A DNA stretch of 44,794 nucleotides from Candidatus Peribacteraceae bacterium (GCA_022843885.1 JALHMU010000002.1:1-44794); one strand, 5' to 3'. Counted from the stretch's first letter, positions 16,557 to 25,539 are shown. A program made the numbers and translations. The notes: generated from the sequence alone by a model not told the origin.

Positions 16557-17759
16557 TTGAATCAAAGCCAAACACTTGATCTACCGATAAAAAAACCAGA
16601 ATCTCTTTCTGGATTGCATCATTTGATGCAAGCAATTCAGGCTTGGTGGTCGAATAAAGGTTCTGAAATATCGCTTATAGACGAAGTGCATTTTGACCAA
16701 CAGTCTGGCACTGGCAACATTAGAATCAGGCTTTCGCTAAACCTTGCGGAAAAGTGTCAGCTCCAAATTCCTGGAGATGATGATTTTCTTCGGTCCTTAA
16801 ATGATGATTGGATTGTTCGCTGCACAATCAACGGTGCCGAATCGCAGCTAGAGCAGTTGTTTTCAAGACATGTATATCGAGACAGGTACGAAATTCTCGC
16901 AAATTATTATTTCATAGACAACAAACGTGTTTATTTGCCGACATCATCACCTAGCAACTGTCGCTTCTGCAGCAGAAGCAGTCCTGATGTCACTTTTATC
17001 CATAAAGCCCATGCAGTCCCAGTGTGTCTTGGCAATAAAACTTTGTTTTCCAAGAACGAATGTGATTCTTGCAATGCATTTTTTGGCGACACCATAGAAA
17101 GTCACCTTGGCAATGTAACACTCAATTCACGAGTGTTGGGAGGGGTGCCCAATCGAAAAGGCTTGCCTTCTCATCACGGAGATGGATGGTCCTCGAAGAT
17201 AGAGAATGGCGTAATCGTCATCGAAGAAGGCAGTAAAGATTTAAATGTACGAGTTAGTGCCGACCAGAAGAAAGTGAACTTCACGGCTTCGACTCGGAGC
17301 TATATTCCTGTGGCGATTTTCAAAGCTTTTGTAAAAATGGCCATTTCACTTATGCCGGACAATGAAGTAGCGAATTTTGATAGTGCAAGAGAATGGTTAT
17401 TAGAACGAGATTATTGTGTTAGACCAACAAATACTAGTCATTTTTTTGATTGCTATCGATCTTTCTTTTCAGGGTGTACCGTTCCAGGACACGCTTTGCT
17501 ATTCAGACGAACTGTGGAAGATCGAAGCATGCCATATATGACTCTAGTAGTGGAATTTGGAAGCTTCTCTTATCAAATTGCCGTGACAGTCGGGAGCCAA
17601 TTTCAAAACCCGATGCCCGTTATGCACAGCCACAGCGCTGGATACAGAAGCAATGCTCCAATAGATATACAGATCATCGATTTGTCTAGCGCTCATGTGG
17701 TAACCACAGAAGCCGAAACCTACACACTTGAAGGGCACCGAATCTTCTCCACAGGCTAG
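16557..17759 (+). CDS. HNH_5-like endonuclease
   Basis: 400 residues from TTG 16557 (ATG alternative at 16626). The central domain has a complete HNH_5-type layout: CRFC (Cys135, Cys138), IHKAHAVPVCLGN with His149/His152, and NECDSCNAFFGDTIE (Cys169, Cys172, Asn173). This should give a zinc-stabilised beta-beta-alpha-metal nuclease fold. The N-terminal 130 and C-terminal 220 residues are not recognised. It is related in layout to the 4459 protein, which lacks the key His. It is bordered by a resolvase fragment and a receiver remnant, so it lies in mobile DNA. A defence or homing-like nuclease is possible; target unknown. Confidence 0.65.
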   Translation: MNQSQTLDLPIKKPESLSGLHHLMQAIQAWWSNKGSEISLIDEVHFDQQSGTGNIRIRLSLNLAEKCQLQIPGDDDFLRSLNDDWIVRCTINGAESQLEQLFSRHVYRDRYEILANYYFIDNKRVYLPTSSPSNCRFCSRSSPDVTFIHKAHAVPVCLGNKTLFSKNECDSCNAFFGDTIESHLGNVTLNSRVLGGVPNRKGLPSHHGDGWSSKIENGVIVIEEGSKDLNVRVSADQKKVNFTASTRSYIPVAIFKAFVKMAISLMPDNEVANFDSAREWLLERDYCVRPTNTSHFFDCYRSFFSGCTVPGHALLFRRTVEDRSMPYMTLVVEFGSFSYQIAVTVGSQFQNPMPVMHSHSAGYRSNAPIDIQIIDLSSAHVVTTEAETYTLEGHRIFSTG

Positions 17760-17781
17760 TTACTAAAATCTGGAAAAAAGA

Positions 17782-17952
17782 ATCACCGTAGCGTCCTGTA
17801 AGCCTGATTTAGTTGCAGGCACTTCTAGCAATGAAATCGACATTGCCGAAAAGTGCCTAGAAAGTGGCATGGATGCTTATCTAAATAGAGATTGTACAAC
17901 CGGGCAATGTCACGCTGCAGTAGCTAAGTGGACAACCGCAGCTGGTGTATAG
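17782..17952 (+). pseudogene. Remnant of a response-regulator receiver domain (C-terminal part)
   Basis: A 56-codon frame ends at 17952 and includes EIDIAEKCLESGMDAYLNRD, which matches the end of receiver domains such as the 37488 protein (DIRERCLAAGMDEFIPKD). The conserved Lys is Asn here (YLNRD). There is no start codon, no N-terminal beta strands and no phospho-acceptor Asp, and a stop lies just upstream. It is a broken leftover of an orphan receiver gene. Confidence 0.6.
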
Positions 17953-17984
17953 TGGAAGTACTGACTCTTAGCTGAGCCCTGAAG

Positions 17985-18034
17985 CAAAAGCCTTGTAAAG
18001 CAATCTCTAACTTGCTCTTGAGGCTTTTGTTTTG
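17985..18034 (+). terminator. Rho-independent terminator or structured RNA
   Basis: CAAAAGCCT (17985-17993) pairs perfectly with AGGCTTTTG (18021-18029), with an inner AGCAA/TTGCT stem and a following T-rich run. Besides this and the receiver remnant, nothing else is seen in 17760-18153. Confidence 0.6.
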
Positions 18035-18153
18035 AGACTTTGCCAAAGCCTAACCTAACTAACTAGTTCATCTAGCTAATGACGATTATCAAATCTATTG
18101 GCCCAATATTCGTAACTCACAAATACAACTGGCGATGTAAATTGGGTGACCAG

Positions 18154-18519
18154 CTACATTGCTATTTGCGGCTCGACAAAGTAGTAAGCTCCTTTGCCGC
18201 AATTACTGCATTCATTTGTCCAGGCAAAAGATGCTTCCTTCATTCGTGCTTGCTCGTCACCTTCGGTCGGCGCACAGTCAAGACAGTAAAACTTAGAATT
18301 GGCCAAGTGAGTGCCGAAATACTTCGCGAGCATCGTCAACGCCGTTTCCATTTCAGTTTTTGCACTGGCGGCAATATTTGTGATTGCGGCTTCACCTAGG
18401 GCATCTTTGGTTTCCTGATGCAACCGGAGAGTGTCCTTGCACTTAAATGCATGAGTGATCAAGGCCCGCGAAACAAGGTCCAGTTCTTGCTTATCAGTAA
18501 TTTTCAATTCGAGCATCAC
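18154..18519 (-). CDS. Small zinc-ribbon-like protein, copy 1 (unknown family)
   Basis: 121 residues. The helical N-terminal 80 residues are followed by two CxxC pairs: FYCLDCAPTEG (about 77-87) and NECSNCGKGAYYFVEP (about 102-117). It is clearly homologous to the 26502-26858 protein along its full length, sharing KITD, HETKDAL/HQETKDAL, NSKFYCLDCAP and GAYYFVEP. The four cysteines should bind one zinc. Here it lies 21 bp downstream of the SUKH immunity gene and a deaminase toxin; the other copy follows a NADAR gene. Recurrence beside two different conflict modules suggests an accessory or immunity role, but the function is unknown. ATG at 18519 or 18516. Confidence 0.7.
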   Translation of the reverse strand: MMLELKITDKQELDLVSRALITHAFKCKDTLRLHQETKDALGEAAITNIAASAKTEMETALTMLAKYFGTHLANSKFYCLDCAPTEGDEQARMKEASFAWTNECSNCGKGAYYFVEPQIAM

Positions 18520-18540
18520 TCGTATCCTTTGACTACAACC

Positions 18541-19011
18541 CTATTGTAGCTTGTCTTGCGACTCGATCTGGGCTGCTAGTAAATAGTCTAAAGTCTCAGA
18601 AAAGTGGTCATCTTTTCTTATCGGCTCCTTGGTATTATCCCGATAAAGAAAAACAGGTGGGTCATCACCATCAGTGGTGTCAAAGAAAAGGAAATAACCA
18701 CTTTCGCTAAGCCAAAAAACAAAAGCTGTAGACGGTAGCCTGTAGTCGGTGTCGGCATGGTCTAACAAGTCTTGGGCGCCTTGCGTGAGCGTCAAAAGCT
18801 CTGGGTAAAGACGATCGTCATCACGGCAAAAGCCAGCCATACCACGACCCATTTTCAATAAAAACGAGCGATAGATCGGAGGTAGTTTGACCTGAAGTTT
18901 GGCTTCAATTTCTGCTACTTCCGCTTCTGAACAACCAACAAGAGGAGCGCCACTAGCAAGGTTACTGGCAACGACTCGTTTTGAAAAGTTTTCGATGAAT
19001 TGGTTAGTCAT
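18541..19011 (-). CDS. SMI1/KNR4 (SUKH) family immunity protein
   Basis: 156 residues with the SUKH signature: GCSEAEVAEIEAKLQVKLPP, then IYRSFLLKMGRGMAGF and a WLSESGYFLFFDT strand region. SUKH proteins are known immunity proteins for many nuclease and deaminase toxins of polymorphic toxin systems. Its ATG immediately follows the toxin stop codon (no gap), so the two are translationally linked. It most likely neutralises the deaminase toxin encoded directly upstream. Cytoplasmic; no signal or membrane segment. Confidence 0.85.
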   Translation of the reverse strand: MTNQFIENFSKRVVASNLASGAPLVGCSEAEVAEIEAKLQVKLPPIYRSFLLKMGRGMAGFCRDDDRLYPELLTLTQGAQDLLDHADTDYRLPSTAFVFWLSESGYFLFFDTTDGDDPPVFLYRDNTKEPIRKDDHFSETLDYLLAAQIESQDKLQ

Positions 19012-20700
19012 TTAATTCCTTTTAGCAAGTCCGAATTCAACGATAAGGGTAATTCTACCCTTAAAAGCCTCGCGAAATTGCTCAATAACACCTTCACAAG
19101 AATCGCACGGTTGGCGCTCTGTATAGAGCTTTATCGTACCCTTTGTTGATTCAGTAATTTTTTCGGCGATGCTTTCCAAAATTTTCTTTTCCGAATGTTC
19201 GACATTCTTCATGAAGCCTCTTGGCTTAGCATCGAACCTGGGGTTTGCCGGCATTGCGACAGTGCCTTCCGGTGAAACCTCCCCGCTAACGCCTACAAGC
19301 GTTCCTTCTTGTCCAGCGATGTCTACATCGGCATAGGCGATGTTTCTATCATTGGCGACGCCATGCTTGACTCTGAGTTCGTCGACTCTATCAAGGCCGT
19401 CTAAGTTTTTGATGAAGTCGTGGGGCTTCTCCTTCATCATGAGAATGTTGTCGTTGGCCGGTCTCAGCTGTTCGACATAACGTGAAGGCACGCCAGCGTA
19501 TTGCAGTTCTTTAGGAGAGATCCCAAGACCTTGCATATAATCCCGCACTATTTGGCGGCTCTGAGCGGCAAGCTCAGGCGTGACCTGGGCTATATTGTCG
19601 GCCGCTTGCATTGCTTTGGTAATACCGTCAACGACCGTTTTATCAACATGCGTAGCCAATCGGTCGGCGGCTTTTAGAGCCAAGTTGCCAGCTTCGGTAC
19701 TCCCTTCTGGATTGAAAAAGAAGAACATAGCTTTGCCGTCCTGGACACCTCTATCATGGGCCGACATTTTGCTGTACTTGTCACTTGCGACCTCAAGTTC
19801 ACGTCCCAAAACGAGCAGCACATTATTAACGGCATTAGGATCACGCTTCATCACGTCCAGACAGGTGCCGATTGTTTTAAAAAGAGGCTCATTTATTGCG
19901 TTTGGAGTTGCCATAAATTTAGCTACGCTATCATCGCAGACCGCAGTCCAGGCCTTTGCGGCTGCCTTCCTCAAGGCATCTTTGGCTTCGTCTTTTGCAA
20001 TACTCAGCCCTTCACCTACACCTGATATTTCATCAAGCATGCCCTGAAAGTATGCCTGCCGTTCTTTTGGTTCGAGCAATCGAGCTTGTGCAGACTTCGC
20101 AAAATCGGCGAGCTTTTGACTTAGGGGAACTTGCATATCGTTGTAGTCCAGACCGGTTCTAAGGAGCCTGTGTGTGGAATCCACAGGCTTAAGAGTGATT
20201 TTGTCATGGTCTGTGTCTGGTAAAGCCGCATTCGGCACCGCAAGTGGTTGCTTGGATTTAGTGTCAGCAAATTGACCACTGTTATAGGTTTTATCGGCGA
20301 GCTGCTGCACTCCATCACATTCAGAACTAACTTGCATCTCAGTCGCACATCCAAAGTCTTCTACGAGGGCCCTAGGCTCTTTATCTGCCATGACCAAGGG
20401 GTCTCGGACACCGATAATGCGTTCGGCCGGCTCGCATGCGCCAAGATCGCCTTCACTGAGCCGACTTTGCCTCGATGCGATGCGGCCGCCGACACCCATA
20501 ATTTGGATGCTTTCTTCTTGCTCGGCGATGAACTTGGCTCGGTCTCGCAGCGAACCATCGCTAGCGTTAGTTCTCAGTCCTTCCGTCACAGCGATACTTT
20601 GCCCATTGGCGTTTCGGGCATGCTGGACTTCCGCTGACTCGAGCTTTGGCTGCTCGGGCGCGACTTGCTTATCCGGAGCGTCGTTGCCGTCTTTAGACAT
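19012..20700 (-). CDS. Polymorphic toxin with C-terminal deaminase domain
   Basis: 562 residues. The C-terminal domain (about 450-562) carries the zinc-deaminase motifs H-x-E in VEHSEKKILE (His502, Glu504) and PCxxC in TERQPCDSCEGVIEQF (Cys532, Cys535). It resembles the toxin-deaminase family of bacterial polymorphic toxins (PF14424 type). The N-terminal 450 residues are helical and polar with no obvious secretion signal, PAAR or LXG domain, so the delivery route is unknown. The likely activity is deamination of bases in nucleic acid or nucleotides of competitors. The adjacent SUKH gene is the expected immunity factor. ATG 20700 with an AAGGG ribosome-binding site. Confidence 0.8.
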   Translation of the reverse strand: MSKDGNDAPDKQVAPEQPKLESAEVQHARNANGQSIAVTEGLRTNASDGSLRDRAKFIAEQEESIQIMGVGGRIASRQSRLSEGDLGACEPAERIIGVRDPLVMADKEPRALVEDFGCATEMQVSSECDGVQQLADKTYNSGQFADTKSKQPLAVPNAALPDTDHDKITLKPVDSTHRLLRTGLDYNDMQVPLSQKLADFAKSAQARLLEPKERQAYFQGMLDEISGVGEGLSIAKDEAKDALRKAAAKAWTAVCDDSVAKFMATPNAINEPLFKTIGTCLDVMKRDPNAVNNVLLVLGRELEVASDKYSKMSAHDRGVQDGKAMFFFFNPEGSTEAGNLALKAADRLATHVDKTVVDGITKAMQAADNIAQVTPELAAQSRQIVRDYMQGLGISPKELQYAGVPSRYVEQLRPANDNILMMKEKPHDFIKNLDGLDRVDELRVKHGVANDRNIAYADVDIAGQEGTLVGVSGEVSPEGTVAMPANPRFDAKPRGFMKNVEHSEKKILESIAEKITESTKGTIKLYTERQPCDSCEGVIEQFREAFKGRITLIVEFGLAKRN

Positions 20701-21157
20701 CGCTAAACCCTTGCTCGGTAGTTTTCAATATACCCACGGACAAGAGAAAGGCCCACCTCACAATTGCCCAAGCTAACTTTCGACTAATTCGACCATTGCA
20801 ACTAGATGATCCATTGTGATCAGCCGTGGAAAGGAGAATCAGTATGACCAGTAAAGTCATGCTATTTAACTCTGAAACTTACAAATACCGACCGATGTTC
20901 CTCGCGCCGTGTAGTCGCCTCACTGCAACTACCTCGTGTACAGCCAGACGGACCTAAAGGGGCAATAGGTCGCTCATAGTCATCGACTTAAACGGGCATC
21001 AGGTAAAAATAGCTGACGTTGCTGGAGATTTGCAGGAGTGGAGAAGCGCTGAGTCTCCACACGCTGCTTCCTCAGCTGATCTACTTACAATTAAAGCCAT
21101 TCGCTGACAGAGTTTCCCAATTTACAGCGAAGGTCAGCGACACATCCAAAGTCATTT
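20701..21157. other. Gene-free stretch between toxin and unknown gene
   Basis: No supported gene. A 7-bp hairpin, GTGGAGA (21038-21044) with TCTCCAC (21054-21060), lies in it without a T-run. The toxin promoter (minus strand) presumably lies near 20720-20800, but no clear boxes are visible. Confidence 0.4.
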
Positions 21158-21721
21158 CTATTTTGTCGATAAAGCCGCTTTCCTTAAAGAGCGAGCATCA
21201 GAGGCATCCATTCCTAGCTCCACGCCAAGTCTAAAAAATTCCGTTGCGGCCGTATGAGTGTCCAAATTAAAGCGTCGCACACACGTCCGAGCAAATGTAC
21301 AATACTCGTTGAGCAACATCCCAGATGTCCCTCTGTCCTCTTTCAAAATTTGATAGAGTCCTGATATAGCGGCCTCGGGCAGCTTCGGTCCATTAATAAA
21401 ATAATTTAGAAACTTCACAAAATTACCATGACGAACAATGCCGCGTTCATCATGTCCCTTCGCTTCAAAAGTCTCCTTTATCGAGCAATTGCCTTTCTCA
21501 GCGTACTCAGGATCGCAAAAAACACGCAATCTGGCTTCTGGAATAGCCTTTCGCTTTTGCAATGAGACCATCAAGGCCTCCATAGAATCACCTCTGACAG
21601 TATTCTCCGCTGGCGACTGCGTAATTTCCTTGATGTTTTTGAACAATCGTGCTTCTTTTTCTGTCAACTCTATCGGACAGGGTGGTGTACTCGGCAATCC
21701 GCATAATGTTTGGCGTGTCAT
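21158..21721 (-). CDS. Unknown helical protein
   Basis: 187 residues, not recognised. The N-terminus is Pro/Cys-rich (CGLPSTPPCPIELTEKEARL), followed by a charged segment and a helical C-terminal half (RHGNFVKFLNYFINGPKLP onward) that looks like a folded domain. No membrane segment and no metal or nuclease motif. It is isolated between the toxin locus and a broken gene. Start ATG 21721. Confidence 0.5.
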   Translation of the reverse strand: MTRQTLCGLPSTPPCPIELTEKEARLFKNIKEITQSPAENTVRGDSMEALMVSLQKRKAIPEARLRVFCDPEYAEKGNCSIKETFEAKGHDERGIVRHGNFVKFLNYFINGPKLPEAAISGLYQILKEDRGTSGMLLNEYCTFARTCVRRFNLDTHTAATEFFRLGVELGMDASDARSLRKAALSTK

Positions 21722-21954
21722 GTATTAAACTCCATGAGATTGAGCCACTGCCCAATAGAGACTTGGACAGGACACGTGAAATCTGTAGCACTAAATGTGA
21801 TATCACTCTAGAGCAAGATATTTTCAAAATATTTCAATGAGCGAGTTGTGTCAACCACTTTCTTTAGCTCCAGTTGTAGTGTCACCAGGAATGCGCCTCA
21901 AGTATATCCAAAAGCAATACAGCCAGGGGAGCTGTAAATTATTTCCACACAGGT

Positions 21955-22235
21955 GAGTAGGAGTCTTAACAGTGACGAATTTCTGGACGGAGGTAACGTC
22001 GAAATAGTCCCACCACTCGACAATCTTGTCGACTTCGAGTTCGATGATACCCATGATCATCACGCGTCCGATTTCGCTGCCATCGGCGCGCTCGAACCAG
22101 GTCGAGTCTTTCAGTGAGAACGCGATTGCCGCAGACGGAAATCGCGAGTATGTCTATATGGACCGTAGACATGTCCATCGATTTTTTCAACAAGTCGAAC
22201 ATGGCGATGGCACAGCGGTGGTGCAGAGACGGGAC
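21955..22235 (-). pseudogene. Frameshifted SnoaL/limonene-epoxide-hydrolase-like gene remnant
   Basis: On the minus strand one frame reads STVHIDILAISVCGNRVLTE and another continues WFERADGSEIGRVMIMG, then IIELEVDKIVEWWDYFDVTS. Together they give the second half of a limonene-1,2-epoxide hydrolase/SnoaL-like domain (VLTERxDW ... MGIxEL..xKIxxWxDYFD). Joining them needs removal of one base near 22100-22101 (CTCGACCTGG for CTCGACTGG). The N-terminal half is missing and the upstream sequence becomes a repeat shared with 31148-31187. It is a decayed gene. The rest of 21722-22396 contains nothing else I can support. Confidence 0.55.
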
Positions 22236-22254
22236 AATGGGCGACCAGCGCGGC
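22215..22254. repeat. 40-bp dispersed repeat, copy 1
   Basis: Matches 31148-31187 apart from a few substitutions and one indel (core GGTGGTGCA ... CGGGA ... AATGGGCGA ... CCAGCGCGGC). Both copies lie within 200 bp upstream of a plus-strand gene and adjoin minus-strand reading frames. Possible recombination scar or shared regulatory element. Confidence 0.45.
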
Positions 22255-22396
22255 AGCCAACCAACCAATTTCACAAAGTGGGAAATTGCTTAAGGTGCGA
22301 ATATTTCATGGCAAAAGAATGGAAAATATCAAAAATTACTCTGCCAGAATCAATCAAATTGAAAACCTGGCCTAATCGACGGAAGCCCCCAAAAGT

Positions 22397-22960
22397 ATGA
22401 CAACTTCAAGCAAAACAGTGCGCTGGGCAAATTTGAACAATCAGGAAAAGGTCAAACAGTTTAGTGAGCGGGGGCATGGGCGAGTTGCCAGAAATGAAAT
22501 GCGCTCTACTTGCGAAATTTGTGACCAGGCAATAAATGGTGGTGACAACTATTTCGATATTAACGGTGCCAAGTTTGCCCACAGAGCTTGCATTGTCACA
22601 ACTCCGAGCAACTTGGCCAAGCACGGAAAAATAGTTACTCACAAAATGATGGAAGCTTTGTCATCGAAGAAAAGCAAATCATCTGTCGGCATAAAAAATT
22701 CAGCACAAACAAAGAAACCAAAGGCGGCAGCGTTAAGGATTGCATCCAAAACGGAAACAAGAGCGACACTCTCGGAACAGAAGCCATCAAAACGTGGACG
22801 AAAACCAAAGGTTCAAACCAAGACATCAACAGAATCAGCGTCAGCGCCTGCAATTAAAGTGAGTGAAGTTAGAGAAGCCCTGCCTGGCGCGATAGTCACT
22901 CTAACCATTACGGGAACTGTCGAAGCAGTACAGAGGGCACTAGACAAACTTCAAAACTAA
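22397..22960 (+). CDS. Zinc-finger/AT-hook nucleic-acid-binding-like protein
   Basis: 187 residues. A treble-clef-like finger lies at about 39-66 (CEICDQAINGGDNYFDINGA, then KFAHRAC). A long Lys/Ser/Thr-rich linker (about 90-150) contains an AT-hook-like KRGRKPK. The C-terminus (about 155-187) is a small domain with AIVTLTITGTVEAVQRALDKL. The build suggests DNA or RNA binding, but the family is not recognised. A GGAAG ribosome-binding site lies upstream. It stands alone, 118 bp before the carbonic anhydrase gene, with a long hairpin between. Confidence 0.6.
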   Translation: MTTSSKTVRWANLNNQEKVKQFSERGHGRVARNEMRSTCEICDQAINGGDNYFDINGAKFAHRACIVTTPSNLAKHGKIVTHKMMEALSSKKSKSSVGIKNSAQTKKPKAAALRIASKTETRATLSEQKPSKRGRKPKVQTKTSTESASAPAIKVSEVREALPGAIVTLTITGTVEAVQRALDKLQN

Positions 22961-22988
22961 CCGCGATCACGATTTTTCAATGCAATCT

Positions 22989-23035
22989 CCCTCTTTTGCT
23001 TGAGCACTTGAAAGTCATGCATGAGCAAAAGAGGG
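22989..23035. other. 12-bp-stem hairpin
   Basis: CCCTCTTTTGCT (22989-23000) pairs perfectly with AGCAAAAGAGGG (23024-23035). There is no good T-run on either side, so it may be a rho-assisted end, an mRNA-stabilising hairpin for the 22397 gene, or a leader element of the 23079 gene. Confidence 0.5.
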
Positions 23036-23078
23036 AATAAGGAGCTAGAACAAATCTGACCCTTATTGGAAAACGCAG

Positions 23079-23828
23079 ATGAGCGAACCAGAAATATCAA
23101 TAATCACACCAGTGAAAGGTACTCATCAATCTCCACTACACCTGCAAAAGCAGCAAGCGATCCAAGCTTCATTAGGCAAACCTATCCTCAAATACCGAGA
23201 TCCACTTATTGGAAGGTTTGTTCTCGGCAATGAAGAAACACACACACATGCTCAATTTGCTGTCGAAAACGGCAAAACGGATGATCTCGAATTCGCAGGT
23301 CACTCAGCGAAACTAGTAGCAATCCATTTTCATAGCCCTAGCGAGCATTGGATTGACGGTAAGAGATTTGAAACCGAGTTTCACTTTGTACACAACATTG
23401 TTGACTACCCAAACGCTGCAACCACACTTGTGGAGCCATCATCGAAATTGGTTATTGGTATTTTCGCCACAGCGAAGAACTCCTTAGCTCCTTGTGAAGG
23501 TAACGATTCCACCAAACCACGTGCATTTGCTACACGCTTGAACCAATTCCTAAAGGCTCAAAAAGAAGGAAAGACAGATGATGAATGTGGGGAGCTTGAC
23601 CTTCCGGAGAACTTACCGCAGCAAGTGATGGACGCCTGCCATGAATTCTTCTATTACCGTGGTTCCCTCACTAGCTTTGCCTACGATGAAACCGTCACGT
23701 GGCTTGTGCCAACCTCTGTAATCGAAACAGAGAAATCATTTCTCAAGGCAGTCCAAGACACTAAGCAGGCGACAAGATCTATTCAATTGTTGAACCGACG
23801 AATAATTCTCTTGTCAAAAGAGGAGTAG
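23079..23828 (+). CDS. Alpha-class carbonic anhydrase-like protein
   Basis: 249 residues with alpha-carbonic anhydrase signatures: QSPLHL near residue 17, IHFHSPSEHWIDG with zinc-ligand candidates His83 and His85, ETEFHFVH with the third ligand His102, and YYRGSLTSFAYDETVTWLV, corresponding to the Y-x-GSLT-x-P-x-C-x-E-x-V-x-W block. The family hydrates CO2. There is no signal peptide, unusual for a class that is mostly exported, so it would be cytoplasmic. The catalytic-pocket Thr is conserved but the usual PPC is replaced by FAY. Single gene, function likely but unproven. Confidence 0.8.
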   Translation: MSEPEISIITPVKGTHQSPLHLQKQQAIQASLGKPILKYRDPLIGRFVLGNEETHTHAQFAVENGKTDDLEFAGHSAKLVAIHFHSPSEHWIDGKRFETEFHFVHNIVDYPNAATTLVEPSSKLVIGIFATAKNSLAPCEGNDSTKPRAFATRLNQFLKAQKEGKTDDECGELDLPENLPQQVMDACHEFFYYRGSLTSFAYDETVTWLVPTSVIETEKSFLKAVQDTKQATRSIQLLNRRIILLSKEE

Positions 23829-23910
23829 CCCTTGGATCGATTGGTAATTACTGCAAACGAAAACGCCACGACGTAGAACTGAAGAACATTGCCACTTCAA
23901 GAGACGATTC

Positions 23911-25539
23911 CTATGCCGTATCAACCTCGCCTAGATAAAGTTGAACGGGCTTACCTTCAGAAAGAATCTTCTCTTTCAACAAAGAAATCTTCGAAGAAAG
24001 CCAAACCCAATCTCTCCGAGTAGGAGCTGTGAGCAATTCTTCGGCTAACAAATTGATCTGAACCAGCAGAGCACCCTCAGTGGTCCTAGAACCGCTGTAG
24101 CGAAGGGCAACCTCAACTCTACCCCGCCAGTTGTCAGAAGACGGCTTTACGAACGTCAGAGGAGAAGTCTTATTTGAACTCGAAAGAGAAGAACTCAATA
24201 ACGACAATTCTGATGAATCACGCTGAACCGACTTGTCAAAGGTTCGAGAAAAAACAAATCCAGCTCGAACAACATCCTCAGGCAAACAACCCGAACAATT
24301 TTCAAACTTCACAGCGTTATAAACGTGTAAAGCAGTTTCCAAGCACCCGCTGCGAAGGTCTTCCATAGCTTGTTTCCACAGTTCCGGATATTTAGCGATC
24401 GTTCGCGAGCTGACGCCGCTCTTGAGCGAGAGGTCCCTGGTGCTGAATTGCATGTCTGCTTCGCGGAAGTCTTCAACAGCGGCAGCAATTTTCCTCTGTG
24501 CTAAAGAAGCTCGGTTGGCGTTGTTTCTAATCCAAGAAATAGGGACAACTGGTTCATGCTTTCGCCACTCAGTTCCGCGCCGATGTGGTGGCACCCAATT
24601 AGTGGCGCGTCCAATATGATTAAAAGCGTCTCCGCGTCCGGCCGCAATGTCTTTACTTTGACCGTTGTGCTTGTTCTTGATTAGTGAGTCGATGAGGCAT
24701 TGTCGCTCATCTTCAAAGCCATAACCCATGGCAGGGACTTGGTGGCCGGAATCGCCATAGAACAGATAATGCGAAAGGGCAAAAATAGCGTCCGCTCTTT
24801 GGGAAGGACCGGTCAGTCCCTGGATATAATACTCTCGCCCTTTGACCCACGTGTCCGCTTTTATCCCGCGCGGAATTTTACGAAATGCCTTTTTTACTAT
24901 TTGGAGAGCCTCTTCTGATCCTTCTCCATCTACATTTTTTCGAATCGAAATAACGTCCGCTAGTCTCGCACCGACTTTTTCTTCGCCCGAACTCTGAGCT
25001 TTGGAGGAAGCTAGGTTTTCGACAAACGCACGTAGCTTGTGGAAGTGCGCATATGGATTGGCCGAGCATTCGATATCTTTTGCGAATACCAGAAGTGCTT
25101 CGGTAGGACTCAGTTCATCACGTTCTTCGCGCACAATTTGGTTGTGGTGATTTAGCCAGGCAAATCCCGGCTGTAGTGGCAAGCGAAGTCCTTGCCCAAC
25201 GGAATTGCGTCCTTCTCCTGGATTCGGGAAAATCTCGAGAGTTCCTTTGGCCACTTCGAATTCGTTCAAGGTAAGCAAGTTATGGAACTGCCGATACAGG
25301 TCGCGAGTGCTCACTGGAGCATCGAAGAAGATGTAGATATGCCAGCCGCCTGAGTGCGACGAACGGTACAAGTTGAAGCCTTCGATGCCCGCTTGTTCTA
25401 AAAGGGTCGCTATTTTTGAGAATCCTTCTTCGTTGTGATATTTGCTGCCGGCATCAATATCGAGCACTACGAATTTGCTGACCTTGCCGCACCTTGCTCC
25501 AATGAAATACTTTGGATGGACGCAAGCAGCAGCTTTCAA
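23911..25539 (-). CDS. AEP-type replication initiator/primase, module C
   Basis: 542 residues counted from TTG 25539. The AEP (TOTE/prim-pol-like) motifs are intact: I, VVLDIDAGS (Asp27, Asp29); II, SGGWHIYIFF (His67); III, TLEIFPN (Glu102). The box LPLQPGFAWLNH follows. A helical region (about 240-320, GLTGPSQRADAIFALSHYLF) and a C-terminal HTH (about 365-395, FSTRDLSLKSGVSSRTIAKY) match the module B protein. Homology continues upstream of 25539 (LTDTEIL, FVGLFHR) to about 25722 in an open frame with no ATG, GTG or TTG, so translation probably begins upstream at a rare start (CTG 25722 fits by position), or the 5' end is damaged. A promoter-terminator small-RNA cassette lies just upstream on the other strand. 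Confidence 0.8.
   Translation of the reverse strand: MKAAACVHPKYFIGARCGKVSKFVVLDIDAGSKYHNEEGFSKIATLLEQAGIEGFNLYRSSHSGGWHIYIFFDAPVSTRDLYRQFHNLLTLNEFEVAKGTLEIFPNPGEGRNSVGQGLRLPLQPGFAWLNHHNQIVREERDELSPTEALLVFAKDIECSANPYAHFHKLRAFVENLASSKAQSSGEEKVGARLADVISIRKNVDGEGSEEALQIVKKAFRKIPRGIKADTWVKGREYYIQGLTGPSQRADAIFALSHYLFYGDSGHQVPAMGYGFEDERQCLIDSLIKNKHNGQSKDIAAGRGDAFNHIGRATNWVPPHRRGTEWRKHEPVVPISWIRNNANRASLAQRKIAAAVEDFREADMQFSTRDLSLKSGVSSRTIAKYPELWKQAMEDLRSGCLETALHVYNAVKFENCSGCLPEDVVRAGFVFSRTFDKSVQRDSSELSLLSSSLSSSNKTSPLTFVKPSSDNWRGRVEVALRYSGSRTTEGALLVQINLLAEELLTAPTRRDWVWLSSKISLLKEKILSEGKPVQLYLGEVDTA

Noticed and set aside
19580..20047. 155-codon plus-strand frame within the toxin gene
   Set aside because: The minus strand encodes a toxin with intact deaminase motifs and adjacent immunity gene; the opposite frame is a shadow.
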